A DNA stretch of 32,660 nt, taken from positions 1 through 32,660 of the forward strand of contig NZ_WPCE01000009.1 in NCBI RefSeq assembly GCF_009742825.1, read 5' to 3'. Both the position numbers and the translations under genes were made by a program. Below the pieces are notes generated by a model. That model saw only the letters and a list, made by a program, of their open reading frames with translations, had not been told where the DNA came from and did not search any database. Within the stretch, counting starts at the first letter, position 1. Every line of letters starts with the position of its first letter. Source of the stretch: Halorubrum sp. CBA1125. Its GTDB lineage: Archaea > Halobacteriota > Halobacteria > Halobacteriales > Haloferacaceae. Shown in pieces: positions 1 to 7,263 of the stretch.

Positions 1-139
1 CATGGTCGACCCGCCAGAGACGCTCGGCAGTGGCGTGCAGCGAGAGCGAGCGAACGCGAGCGTCGGGGTGGTCGGCGAGGGCGTCCGCCACCCTGTTGCA
101 GCCGGGCTCGTATTCGAGAGCGAAGACGAGTTCGCGCAT
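1..139 (-). CDS. Bacterio-opsin-activator-like HTH protein, N-terminal fragment
   Basis: Reading leftward from ATG at 139, the first 46 codons start MRELVFALEYEPGCN and contain DHPDARVRSLSLHAT and LWRVDH. This is the characteristic N-terminus of the haloarchaeal Bat/HTH_10 regulators, which carry a sensor-like N-terminal region and a C-terminal helix-turn-helix. The gene runs off the left edge, so the DNA-binding part is not visible. An upstream in-frame ATG at 172 exists, but the family usually begins at MREL. A GTTATG-like stretch about 25 bases before 139 fits a leaderless transcript. The target genes cannot be inferred from this fragment. Confidence 0.7.
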   Translation of the reverse strand, partial: MRELVFALEYEPGCNRVADALADHPDARVRSLSLHATAERLWRVDH

Positions 140-200
140 ACCCCGTCTAAGGCCTGCTACGACATAACCCATGGCCTGCAGCGTTGTCGACCAGTAGATC

Positions 201-485
201 TCAGATTACGTCGTCAGGGTCGTGAACTTCCTGCATTCGCTGTGCTTCGGCCGCGTATTGCTCCTGGAGGTCGGGGTCATCGACCATGCCAAGATTGCCG
301 GGTTCAGCATCGACTGCTGCTGTCGTATCTCGGACGTCGGTGAAGGACGTGAGTGCGCGTTCCTTCCGATAGTACTGTTCTCCATCGGGTGTTGCGTAGG
401 TGAGGATGATCAGGTTCTGCTCGTCATCGGAGTACGTCCGTTCGACAAGCCAAACACGAACGTCATCTTCAGACTGATTTGACAT
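201..485 (-). CDS. Small acidic haloarchaeal protein of unknown function
   Basis: This 94-residue acidic protein begins MSNQSEDDVRVWLVERTY and contains the phrase LIILTYATPDGEQYYRKERAL, which looks like a short beta-rich domain. I do not recognise a named family. The start at 485 is preferred over the ATG at 509 because a GGGGGA Shine-Dalgarno-like stretch lies about nine bases before it and the extra residues are not protein-like. No signal peptide, membrane segment or cysteine pair is present. It is flanked by a Bat-like regulator fragment and a DUF6735-like gene, all on the minus strand, but the gaps do not establish an operon. Confidence 0.7.
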   Translation of the reverse strand: MSNQSEDDVRVWLVERTYSDDEQNLIILTYATPDGEQYYRKERALTSFTDVRDTTAAVDAEPGNLGMVDDPDLQEQYAAEAQRMQEVHDPDDVI

Positions 486-522
486 ACTTAGACATCCCCC
501 GATATCCACTAAGGGATTGGTG

Positions 523-1184
523 TTACGGCTTGCCGAGACTCGCTGTCTCGAAGGGTGATTCTCCGGTCGGAATGAGGAGCTCCTGTCGGTCTCCGACTCG
601 CTCGGCCAGCTTCTGTTTCAGGTACTGTCTCGCCGTCGACGCGTGAAGACGCCCTTGTCGAACATATCGCCGACGACGTCTTTGAGGGCCGCGAACTGGC
701 CCTGCAGGTGGCCGTCGCCGACCGGCTCGCCGTCGTACCAGCGCACCGTCGCGAGCGCGCCGTTCCCGACCGTCTCTCCCTGTTCGACTGTCTCCGAATC
801 GTACTGCAGGCCGAACCATAGTGTCCGGTAGGCGGTCACCTCGAAGGTCGGTGACACCACGTAGAACGCCTCGTGGTGGAGGTAGTCGAGATGGTCCGCG
901 ACGATCTCGTCGAGGGTAAGCCCGGTGGCGCGGGGCTTCGGCTCGACGACCGTCGATGGGCGGTCTTCGCCGGCGAGGTAGCCGTCGACGGCATCTGCCT
1001 CAAGGCCATCGGCCAGTTCCGCCAGCAGCTGTTTCGCCCACTTGGAGTCGGTGTCGTCGCCACCGAACGGCGACTCAGCCGAGATTCGGTGCTTGAGCTT
1101 CAGGTTGGCTGCGCCCCAATGAGAGTAATGAAGCGTGTACTGTCCGTCAGTTCGTTCGTACGCAACGAGTGCGCGGTGGCCCAT
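523..1184 (-). pseudogene. DUF6735-like haloarchaeal protein, interrupted by a frameshift
   Basis: The N-terminal part starts MGHRALVAYERTDGQYTLHY followed by SHWGAA, the pattern I associate with DUF6735 proteins found only in haloarchaea; function unknown. A GAGGTGATT Shine-Dalgarno sequence eight bases before 1184 fixes the start and rules out the longer reading from 1346. The frame ends at 618 with an odd RRRRDST tail. The next frame continues smoothly as ARQYLKQKLAERVGDRQELL and stops at 523 after FETASLGKP. One missing base near 630-645 therefore explains the break. Without the shift the product would be 188 residues; restored it would be about 220. Whether the indel is biological or an assembly error cannot be told here. 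Confidence 0.72.
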
Positions 1185-1252
1185 TGAACAATCACCTCGT
1201 AGGACGACCCACGACTGGATCGCCCCGCACCCCTCCCAGGGGACGAACAACG

Positions 1253-1558
1253 CTACTCGTCGATCAGGTCGGGGGAACTGAGGTCTGCGTGGAGGACTTC
1301 GCCGTCGCGGACGACGTACCGTTTGGCCAGCACGGGAAATCGGCACTTGGTAAATCCGGCCGTCTGGATGTCGAATTCTTCGTTCGGTTCGAGATACTCC
1401 GCGAGCGACCGGAGGAACTCCACAACCTCGGAGGATAGATTTGATGCGTGCCTTCGAATCAGTTCGAAATGAACTGGAAATAAATCATAGTTGACCTCTT
1501 GTACCCCGTCAATATCGACGGCACCGACAGGGCGCTCCGACGACTCATACAACGGCAT
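1253..1558 (-). CDS. Hypothetical haloarchaeal protein, 101 residues
   Basis: The product begins MPLYESSERPVGAVDIDGVQ and has a predicted helical centre (FELIRRHASNLSSEVVEFLR) followed by beta-like segments with FPVLAKRYVVRDGEVLHADL. I do not recognise the family. There is one cysteine and no membrane segment or signal peptide. No good Shine-Dalgarno sequence precedes 1558, so a leaderless start is possible. It lies 68 bases upstream of the DUF6735-like gene on the same strand, and the two could be cotranscribed. Codon use and acidity match the neighbouring genes. Confidence 0.65.
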   Translation of the reverse strand: MPLYESSERPVGAVDIDGVQEVNYDLFPVHFELIRRHASNLSSEVVEFLRSLAEYLEPNEEFDIQTAGFTKCRFPVLAKRYVVRDGEVLHADLSSPDLIDE

Positions 1559-1891
1559 AGATGTGTCCGTAGACGTTGCCGCAGATTATGACTGATGGGT
1601 CACGGTCGGTTCTCCAACGACTTCAGAGGCTGTGGAGATCGATATCGACCATTGGAAACACGATTACCTTGCTCCATATGGCAGTTGACGCGGGATGGGC
1701 GAGATTCTTGTTTGAGTATTTGGGTTGGCGGTTGTAGCTCGATACTTGGACAACTCTGAGGGGATGGTTTGCGTGGGGTACTCTCATATCGATGTCGGCG
1801 AGTTAGGTGATGGCGCTACCAAGGTACCCAAGGAGCCCAACAGTATATCGCGGTAACTCTCATTACGAGTGTGAGGGGTACACCGCCGCGT
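1559..1891. other. Intergenic stretch, no gene recognised
   Basis: About 330 bases between two minus-strand genes. No frame gives a convincing protein, and no tRNA-like or strongly structured element was seen. It separates the hypothetical genes on the left from the metal-transport operon and should hold the 3' end signals of the FmdE-like gene and the promoter of the 1253-1558 gene, but neither is distinct. Confidence 0.5.
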
Positions 1892-2545
1892 TCATACCCC
1901 TTCGACGGAGAATAGGGTGGCGTCTCTGAGAACAGCCTGCACGCGGCGGTGCCAAGCGTCAGCGAAGGCCTCCCGTTGCTGGTCGCTTGCCGATCCGTCG
2001 AGAATCCTCTGGAGGTTCCCGATTGCGGGTCCACCGCTAGGAACGTCGCTGACGTGGTAGGCCACTTCGACGGTCTCGTCCGTGTCGGTTCGCCGGAACC
2101 GGAACGTCGGGTCCGCCGTGTCCGGGTCGAACCCGTCGAAGCACAGGAGGTCGCGGCGGCCGCCATAGCCGCCGGCGAGCCCGCTGAATCCGTCATCGCC
2201 GGTCGCGCCAGTCACGTACGAGATGATACGGCTCATCACGCCGTACGCAGCATCCTCCTGCGGGCCGGCCGTCTGGACCTCGATTTCGCTCCGGACTGGA
2301 TAGTCGTCGGGATACAGGGCGTCGAGCCCGAGCTGGACGATCCGGTAGGCGCCCGAGGCAGTCGGACAGGAGTGTCCTGCCTCTTTCACCGCGTCTCTAT
2401 AAGCGATGACGAACGGCTCGCCCGGTTCGAGGACGTCGAGGGCCTCCGCGACGGGGTCGCGGATTTCGATCGGCTCGACGTCGTAGTCGACCTGCCAATT
2501 GGTTCTCGTCTGGGTCGTGTCAGTCGCAGTCGAATTCGATGTCAT
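1892..2545 (-). CDS. FmdE-like protein in the P1B ATPase operon
   Basis: This 217-residue soluble protein contains AGHSCPTASGAY near residues 56-67, with His58 and Cys60, resembling the HxCP signature at the start of the FmdE (formylmethanofuran dehydrogenase subunit E) fold. A glycine-rich motif FSGLAGGYGGRRDLLCF lies near 120-136. FmdE-type proteins bind metal, but this organism type is not methanogenic, so the family name does not give the role. The gene starts 28 bases after the P-type ATPase stop on the same strand and is probably the last gene of that operon, which points to metal binding or delivery linked to the pump. The family call is by motif only. Confidence 0.65.
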   Translation of the reverse strand: MTSNSTATDTTQTRTNWQVDYDVEPIEIRDPVAEALDVLEPGEPFVIAYRDAVKEAGHSCPTASGAYRIVQLGLDALYPDDYPVRSEIEVQTAGPQEDAAYGVMSRIISYVTGATGDDGFSGLAGGYGGRRDLLCFDGFDPDTADPTFRFRRTDTDETVEVAYHVSDVPSGGPAIGNLQRILDGSASDQQREAFADAWHRRVQAVLRDATLFSVEGV

Positions 2546-2573
2546 GAGTTGTGGTTGTGATCGTGTCTCGTGG

Positions 2574-4493
2574 TCAGTAGCGGAGCAGTCGCATCCCGTT
2601 GAGGATGACGAGGAGGACGCTGGCCTCGTGGACCAGCATTCCCGACGCGAGGGTGACGTAGCTGGTGAGCACGCCCGCGAGGAGGACGGTCACGGTCAGC
2701 ACCGCGATCCCGACGTTCTCGAGGACGTTCCAGCGCGTCGCCTTGCTGAGTTTGACCGCGTACGGGATGCGTTCGAGGTCGTCGGCCATCAACGCCATGT
2801 CAGCCGTTTCGATAGCGGTGTCCGTTCCCGCAGCACCCATCGCGATGCCGACATCGGCAGTGGCCAGCGATGGCGCGTCGTTGATGCCGTCGCCGACCAT
2901 CGCGACGACGTGGCCGTCGGCCTGGTAGCCCTCGATGACGGACTGCTTGTCCTCGGGGAGGAGTTCGGCACGGTACTCGTCGATACCGACCTCCTCGGCA
3001 ACGGCAGCGGCCGTCCGATCGTTGTCGCCGGTGAGCATCACCGTCTCGATGCCAGCGTCTTGGAGCGCCGCGACGACCCCAGGAGCGGCCTCCCGGAGCT
3101 CGTCCCGCATCGCAATCGCGCCGATGATGTCCCCGTCCCGAACGACGTGGACGACTGTCTCGCCGCGCCCCTCACGCTCGCGGACGTAGTCGGCGACCCG
3201 ATCGGGGACATCGACGTCGCGGTCGTCCAGCAGCGCGCGGTTGCCGACGACGACTTCCTGGCCATCGGCATGGGCGATGACGCCCTTGCCGGCGACCACG
3301 TCGAAGTCGTCGGGATCGGGGACCGACCTGCGCCCCACGTCCGTATCGTCCGCTTGGGCGACCGTCGCTCCACCGTCCGTCGCAGCCGTCTGGCGTTCGC
3401 GGGCCATGTCGACGATGGCGTCCGCGAGGTGGTGTTCGCTCTTCTTCTCGGCGGTCGCTGCGAGCGAGAGGACGTCGGCGGCGGCGACGCCGAACCCCTC
3501 GATGTCGGAGACGGTGGTCTCGCCCTTCGTGAGCGTCCCCGTCTTGTCGAAGGCGACGAGATCGATCTTGCCGGCGCGTTCGAGGTGTTCGCCGCCCTTC
3601 ATCAGCACGCCCGACCGGGCGGCGTTACCGATGGCCGAGACGATGCTGACCGGTGGCCCGATGACCAGCGCGCCCGGACAGCCGATGACCAGCAGCGTCA
3701 GCGACAGGATCGCGTTCTGCGTGACCGCGTACGCGCCGATAGCCAGGGCAATGACGGCCGGCGTGTAGTACTTCGCGAACCGGTCGATGAGACTCTCCGT
3801 GGGCGACTGAGCCTCCTGGGCCTCCTCGACGCGACGGATGATCCGTTCGAGAGTCGTATCCGATCCCGCTCCCGTCGTCCGGATTTCTAGCGCGCCCTCC
3901 TGGTTGACCGTCCCGGCGTACACCTCGTCGCTGTCGGCCTTGTGGACGGGCGCGCTCTCGCCGGTGACCGGCGCCTGGTTGACTGCGCTCTCGCCGTCGA
4001 CGACGGTTCCGTCGACCGGGATCTTCCCGCCCGGCTTTACGACGACGACTTCGCCCTCTTCGACATCGCGGGCGGAGACCTCTTGGAGTGTCCCGTCGCG
4101 ACGGACGGTCGCCGTGTCGGGCGTCATCTCCAGTAGCTCCTGAAGTGCCGTCCGGGTCTTCCGCATCGTCCGGCCTTCGAGGTAGCTGCCAAGGCTGAAC
4201 AGGAAGACGACGGCGGCGGCTTCCCAGTACTCCCCGATGACGATAGCACCGATGGCGGCCAGCGTCACCAGCGTCTTGATGCCGAGCGTCCGGTTGGTGA
4301 CCTCGTGGTAAGCGGTCTTGGCGATGTCGTAGCCACCCACGACCGTCGCGAGGACGAGGATGGCGGCGCTTGCCATCTCGAAACTCGTGAGGTAGCCGAG
4401 ACTCCAGCCACCGCCGTACAGCAGGCCGCTCGTCGCCGTGACGATGGCCTTCCGGTGGTTCCGGTAGTACTGCGTGATCGATTGTTTGTTCAT
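2574..4493 (-). CDS. Heavy-metal P1B-type ATPase with CPG and HEAS motifs
   Basis: This 639-residue integral membrane pump has the actuator motif TGES (177-180), the phosphorylation site DKTGT (316-320), MLTGDN (486-491) and the hinge GDGIND (534-539). It should couple ATP hydrolysis to export of a metal ion. There is no N-terminal HMA domain; a separate HMA protein is encoded just upstream. The transmembrane metal site reads CPGALVIGPP (C272-P273-G274) in place of the usual CPC, and the last membrane segment has HEASVLLVILN (622-632), closer to the Zn/Co/Fe type P1B pumps than to Cu pumps. The nucleotide-binding HP motif reads SEHH (352-355). Substrate is therefore uncertain; zinc, cobalt, iron or cadmium are all possible. 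The start at 4493 lies four bases after the HMA gene. Confidence 0.93.
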   Translation of the reverse strand: MNKQSITQYYRNHRKAIVTATSGLLYGGGWSLGYLTSFEMASAAILVLATVVGGYDIAKTAYHEVTNRTLGIKTLVTLAAIGAIVIGEYWEAAAVVFLFSLGSYLEGRTMRKTRTALQELLEMTPDTATVRRDGTLQEVSARDVEEGEVVVVKPGGKIPVDGTVVDGESAVNQAPVTGESAPVHKADSDEVYAGTVNQEGALEIRTTGAGSDTTLERIIRRVEEAQEAQSPTESLIDRFAKYYTPAVIALAIGAYAVTQNAILSLTLLVIGCPGALVIGPPVSIVSAIGNAARSGVLMKGGEHLERAGKIDLVAFDKTGTLTKGETTVSDIEGFGVAAADVLSLAATAEKKSEHHLADAIVDMARERQTAATDGGATVAQADDTDVGRRSVPDPDDFDVVAGKGVIAHADGQEVVVGNRALLDDRDVDVPDRVADYVREREGRGETVVHVVRDGDIIGAIAMRDELREAAPGVVAALQDAGIETVMLTGDNDRTAAAVAEEVGIDEYRAELLPEDKQSVIEGYQADGHVVAMVGDGINDAPSLATADVGIAMGAAGTDTAIETADMALMADDLERIPYAVKLSKATRWNVLENVGIAVLTVTVLLAGVLTSYVTLASGMLVHEASVLLVILNGMRLLRY

Positions 4494-4497
4494 AGTG

Positions 4498-4713
4498 TTA
4501 GGCGGGCTGGGGAGTGTACCCCTGGTTTTCGATGGTCTCTGCGAAGGCGTCGGGGTCAGTGACGCTGTCGTCGTACTCGATCTCGACGCGGCCGGTCGCG
4601 TAGTGGACTTCGACGTGCTGGACGCCGTCGACGTTCGACAGGGCGCGTTCGACGGTACTCGCGCAGGTCGGGCAGTCGAAGTCGAGGACGCGGAATTGGG
4701 TTGTGTCGCTCAT
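4498..4713 (-). CDS. Free HMA-domain metallochaperone
   Basis: This 71-residue protein is a single heavy-metal-associated domain with the metal ligands in CPTC (Cys14, Cys17) within LDFDCPTCASTVERAL, and the usual beta-alpha-beta pattern through VDGVQHVEVHYATGRVEIEY. The aspartate-phenylalanine-aspartate before the Cys pair differs from the GMTC of copper chaperones. It is the first gene of a leftward operon; the P1B ATPase, which lacks its own HMA domain, begins four bases later. This suggests the domain works in trans with the pump as a chaperone or regulatory domain. A clear TATA-like element lies about 34 bases before its start. Confidence 0.9.
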   Translation of the reverse strand: MSDTTQFRVLDFDCPTCASTVERALSNVDGVQHVEVHYATGRVEIEYDDSVTDPDAFAETIENQGYTPQPA

Positions 4714-4740
4714 TACAGTTTGAGATAGTGCCCGTACCTC

Positions 4741-4755
4741 AATAAGTATTTTTTA
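4741..4755 (-). promoter_or_regulatory. TATA-like promoter element for the HMA/ATPase operon
   Basis: On the minus strand this reads TAAAAAATACTTATT, an AT-rich block in GC-rich surroundings, centred about 34 bases before the ATG at 4713. The position fits an archaeal TATA box giving a very short leader. GTTTGA repeats flank it (4718-4723, 4764-4769 and the inverted copy 4795-4800). Confidence 0.55.
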
Positions 4756-4914
4756 GATGATATGTTTGAATTCGGATACGGGTCGTTGGAACAGTCAAAC
4801 GGGTCGTCTAGGGCTTTCGCTATCGCGGGTCCATCCTGTACTGGATACCTCGACAGACACCTACCCGACTCCTGCCCCGCTACCTTTTCCCGCGTGCTCG
4901 CGCTCAGTTCTCGT

Positions 4915-5439
4915 ATGAGTGATTCCGATACCGACCACCGTCTCGACGACATCGCGGTGCGAGACACTCGGATTTCGGACGCCATCGACGAGCCGATGCG
5001 GGCGATGGTCCTCGACATTCTGTCCGAGGAAGCCCTAACTGCGACCGAGGTCCACGAACGCCTCGACGATCGCGGCATCGACCGGACGGAGAACACGGTC
5101 CGCCATCACATCAACGAGCTCCGGGATGCGGGCCTCGTCGACGTCGTTCGCTTCGAGGAGGGGCGTGGTGGGACGACGAAGTACTACCACGCGAACACGA
5201 TCGTCCTCTCGTACTCACTACCAGATTCGGCCGACGCCGCCGTCGAGGAGATGATCGACGCTGCCCAGCCCCAGATCACGGACGCGCTCACTACGCTCAC
5301 CGACGAGTACGACGACGCTATTGAGGAGATCGTCGAGGATATGCAGCCCTGCGAGCACTGCCAGACCCAGAAGTACGAGACGTACGTTCTTCTGACCGTC
5401 CTGCGACGTGCGTTCGTTCGCGCCCACAGAAATTCCTGA
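4915..5439 (+). CDS. ArsR-like winged-helix regulator with CxxC tail
   Basis: This 174-residue protein has a winged helix at about residues 18-95: DEPMRAMVLDILSEE, LTATEVHERLDD, then the recognition region TVRHHINELRDAGLVDVV and a wing RGGTTKYY. A helical C-terminal region ends with CEHCQTQKYE (Cys146, Cys149), a likely metal-sensing site. The start at 4915 is chosen because the residues upstream are not protein-like; a TTTTCC stretch some 25-30 bases upstream suggests a leaderless transcript. It is divergent from the HMA/P1B ATPase operon and is the obvious candidate to repress it until metal binds. Direct proof of the metal is lacking. Confidence 0.88.
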   Translation: MSDSDTDHRLDDIAVRDTRISDAIDEPMRAMVLDILSEEALTATEVHERLDDRGIDRTENTVRHHINELRDAGLVDVVRFEEGRGGTTKYYHANTIVLSYSLPDSADAAVEEMIDAAQPQITDALTTLTDEYDDAIEEIVEDMQPCEHCQTQKYETYVLLTVLRRAFVRAHRNS

Positions 5440-5468
5440 GGGGGAACCACCCCTACGCTGGCAGGGTC

Positions 5469-6935
5469 TTAGAAGGAGAACCGATCACGCGCGGATTGCA
5501 TCGCGAGGCGAGTCAGGAGTCGCGCAGGGCCACGCTTTGGGAGGTCCCGTACAGTCTCGATGCTGGTCGGCGGTTCACTACCACCAATGTCTAACTCCCA
5601 GCCTGTCTCGTCCATGAAGCGTTCGACAGCCTGATTTACTCGCTGTCGCACGTCGTCCGAGTCCATTGTCTCGGGCACACCATTCCGGAGGACGACGTCG
5701 CCGTCAACGATCACTGTCTCGACGTCGGCCGGCACCGCGTTGTTCACGACCTGTGCAGGAATATTGGTCCGTGGCGTGAACTTCGGTTTGTCGACGTCGA
5801 GGAGGATAATATCCGCGCGCTTTCCCGCTTCAATACTGCCGATCTCGTCGCCCATCCCCAGCGCGCGTGCGCCTTCAATAGTGAGCATTCGTATCAGTTC
5901 CATCGAGTCGAACTGCCCGGCTGAACGCTTGAGATTTGCCGCCAGCCGAGCTTGCCGCGCTTCACCGAACATGCTGTACGAGTCGTGCCAGTAGTGGTCG
6001 TCAATCCCTACTCCGACGTCGACGCCGGCGGCTCGAAGCTCGGGAACGGGCGTCCACTGCGTCTCCCCGTCCGGATTCCAGTAACAGAAGACGGACGGGC
6101 AGTGCGCAACAGCCGCGTCCGCCTCGGCGGTTCGCTGGATGTCCTCTTCGTCGGCGAGGCGGAAGTGAGCAGCGACCAGTCGGTCGTCCAGGAGTCCAAC
6201 GTCGTCGAGCAATCCCACCGAGTCCTCGCCACCGTTCGCTCGTGCCATCGTGTTACTCTCCTCGAGTTCGAGCAAGTGCGTGTGGACGAGCAGGTCCGGG
6301 TACTCTGCGGCGAGGGACGCGGTCCGTTCCCACAGCTGCCTGGTACACGACCAGTCGTCGTGCGGGCAGATCGTCGCCCTGATTCGGCCCTCGTACGTGT
6401 CGTGGTACGTTTCGACGAACTCGCGAGCACGGGAGAACTGCTGATCGACTGGTTGGTCCCAGAAGAGGTCCGAGATCGCCGGGCCGAAAAATCCGCGGAG
6501 CCCTGCTTCCCCGAACGCCTCTGCACCTGCGGCAGGCCGTGCGTCCATCGAGTTCACGGTCGTGACACCGCCCAAGAGGAAATTGAGCGCTGCGAGCTCG
6601 ACGCCTGCCTCGACGAGGTACTCGAATTCGCCGTTCCCTAATCTGTTAAACAAGGCCGTCCCACTCCCAAGCATCTCCGTCAGCTCGAGTTCGCTAAACG
6701 CACCGATGAGCGGTGTCATCTCCAAGTGCGTGTGGGCGTTCACCAACCCCGGCATCACCAGTTTCCCGTTCCCGTCGATAACGGTGGACGCTTCTAATTC
6801 TCCGTCTCCTGCACGTGATGGTCGGACTTCTTCGATACAGCCATCGGTGATGCATACTGTGCCGCGCTCGTACAGGCGGTTCCGCTCGTCGGCTGTGAGA
6901 ACGAGTGCATCATGGATTGCCAGATCGACAGCCAT
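5469..6935 (-). CDS. Amidohydrolase of the MTA/SAH deaminase-like (ATZ/TRZ) group
   Basis: The 488-residue protein has the amidohydrolase layout: an N-terminal beta cap, PGLVNAHTHLEM with His68 and His70, a second histidine cluster VHTHLLE (218-223), AAHFRL near 256 and AHCPS (277-281). The downstream metal Asp lies in GIDDHYWHDSY (310-320). Family members remove amino or chloro groups from purines, methylthioadenosine, S-adenosylhomocysteine, guanine or related compounds; the exact substrate cannot be read from the sequence. The usual HCVHLS segment is altered to AHFRLAD, so it may be a divergent subgroup. It converges on the ArsR-like gene and is divergent from the permease. It has no obvious metal-resistance role. 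Confidence 0.85.
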   Translation of the reverse strand: MAVDLAIHDALVLTADERNRLYERGTVCITDGCIEEVRPSRAGDGELEASTVIDGNGKLVMPGLVNAHTHLEMTPLIGAFSELELTEMLGSGTALFNRLGNGEFEYLVEAGVELAALNFLLGGVTTVNSMDARPAAGAEAFGEAGLRGFFGPAISDLFWDQPVDQQFSRAREFVETYHDTYEGRIRATICPHDDWSCTRQLWERTASLAAEYPDLLVHTHLLELEESNTMARANGGEDSVGLLDDVGLLDDRLVAAHFRLADEEDIQRTAEADAAVAHCPSVFCYWNPDGETQWTPVPELRAAGVDVGVGIDDHYWHDSYSMFGEARQARLAANLKRSAGQFDSMELIRMLTIEGARALGMGDEIGSIEAGKRADIILLDVDKPKFTPRTNIPAQVVNNAVPADVETVIVDGDVVLRNGVPETMDSDDVRQRVNQAVERFMDETGWELDIGGSEPPTSIETVRDLPKRGPARLLTRLAMQSARDRFSF

Positions 6936-7263
6936 CGTAAATTAGGAAGTGGATGTGACAGTTACCGTACTGGACAACCGAGCAGGCCGGCGAAGGCTGT
7001 TCTTCCAGGTGGTGTTCCCCTCATTTGGGATATCATCGGTCTCTACTGGTCCCATTAGCCTCTAATACGTCGGCGTGATTTAATCAGATTCCCCTTTTGA
7101 ATCTGAAGTCGGATTCCGTGGAGCTTGTGGAGGTTTGCAATGTTTTCCCCTCTTCACGATAGATCATCTATGGCCGACGGTTACGATGCCATAGTACTGA
7201 TACCCTCATAGGCAGTATATTCTAATCAAAACCGCAATAGATGATCCCTACAATGATACACCT
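6936..7263. other. Divergent intergenic region with one perfect inverted repeat
   Basis: About 330 bases between the amidohydrolase and the divergent permease gene. No coding potential was seen. It contains a perfect inverted repeat at 7084-7106, and an AT-rich patch GTATATTCTAATC near 7215-7227 that could serve as a TATA region for the permease with a leader of roughly 20 bases. Confidence 0.5.
7084..7106. repeat. Perfect 8-bp inverted repeat between divergent genes
   Basis: TCAGATTC (7084-7091), a seven-base spacer CCCTTTT, then GAATCTGA (7099-7106). It lies about 160 bases upstream of the permease and 150 bases upstream of the amidohydrolase, a position suited to an operator or to a hairpin in a transcript. 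No second copy was seen in the window. Confidence 0.5.

Noticed and set aside
2-343. Plus-strand open frame at the left edge
   Set aside because: Opposite to the recognisable N-terminus of a Bat-like protein and overlapping the 201-485 gene; no protein-like features.
2499-3890. Long open frame on the plus strand opposite the P1B ATPase (463 codons)
   Set aside because: It is antisense to a gene with unmistakable ATPase motifs. Its Arg/Asp/Val-rich, repetitive composition is a shadow effect of GC-rich codon bias.
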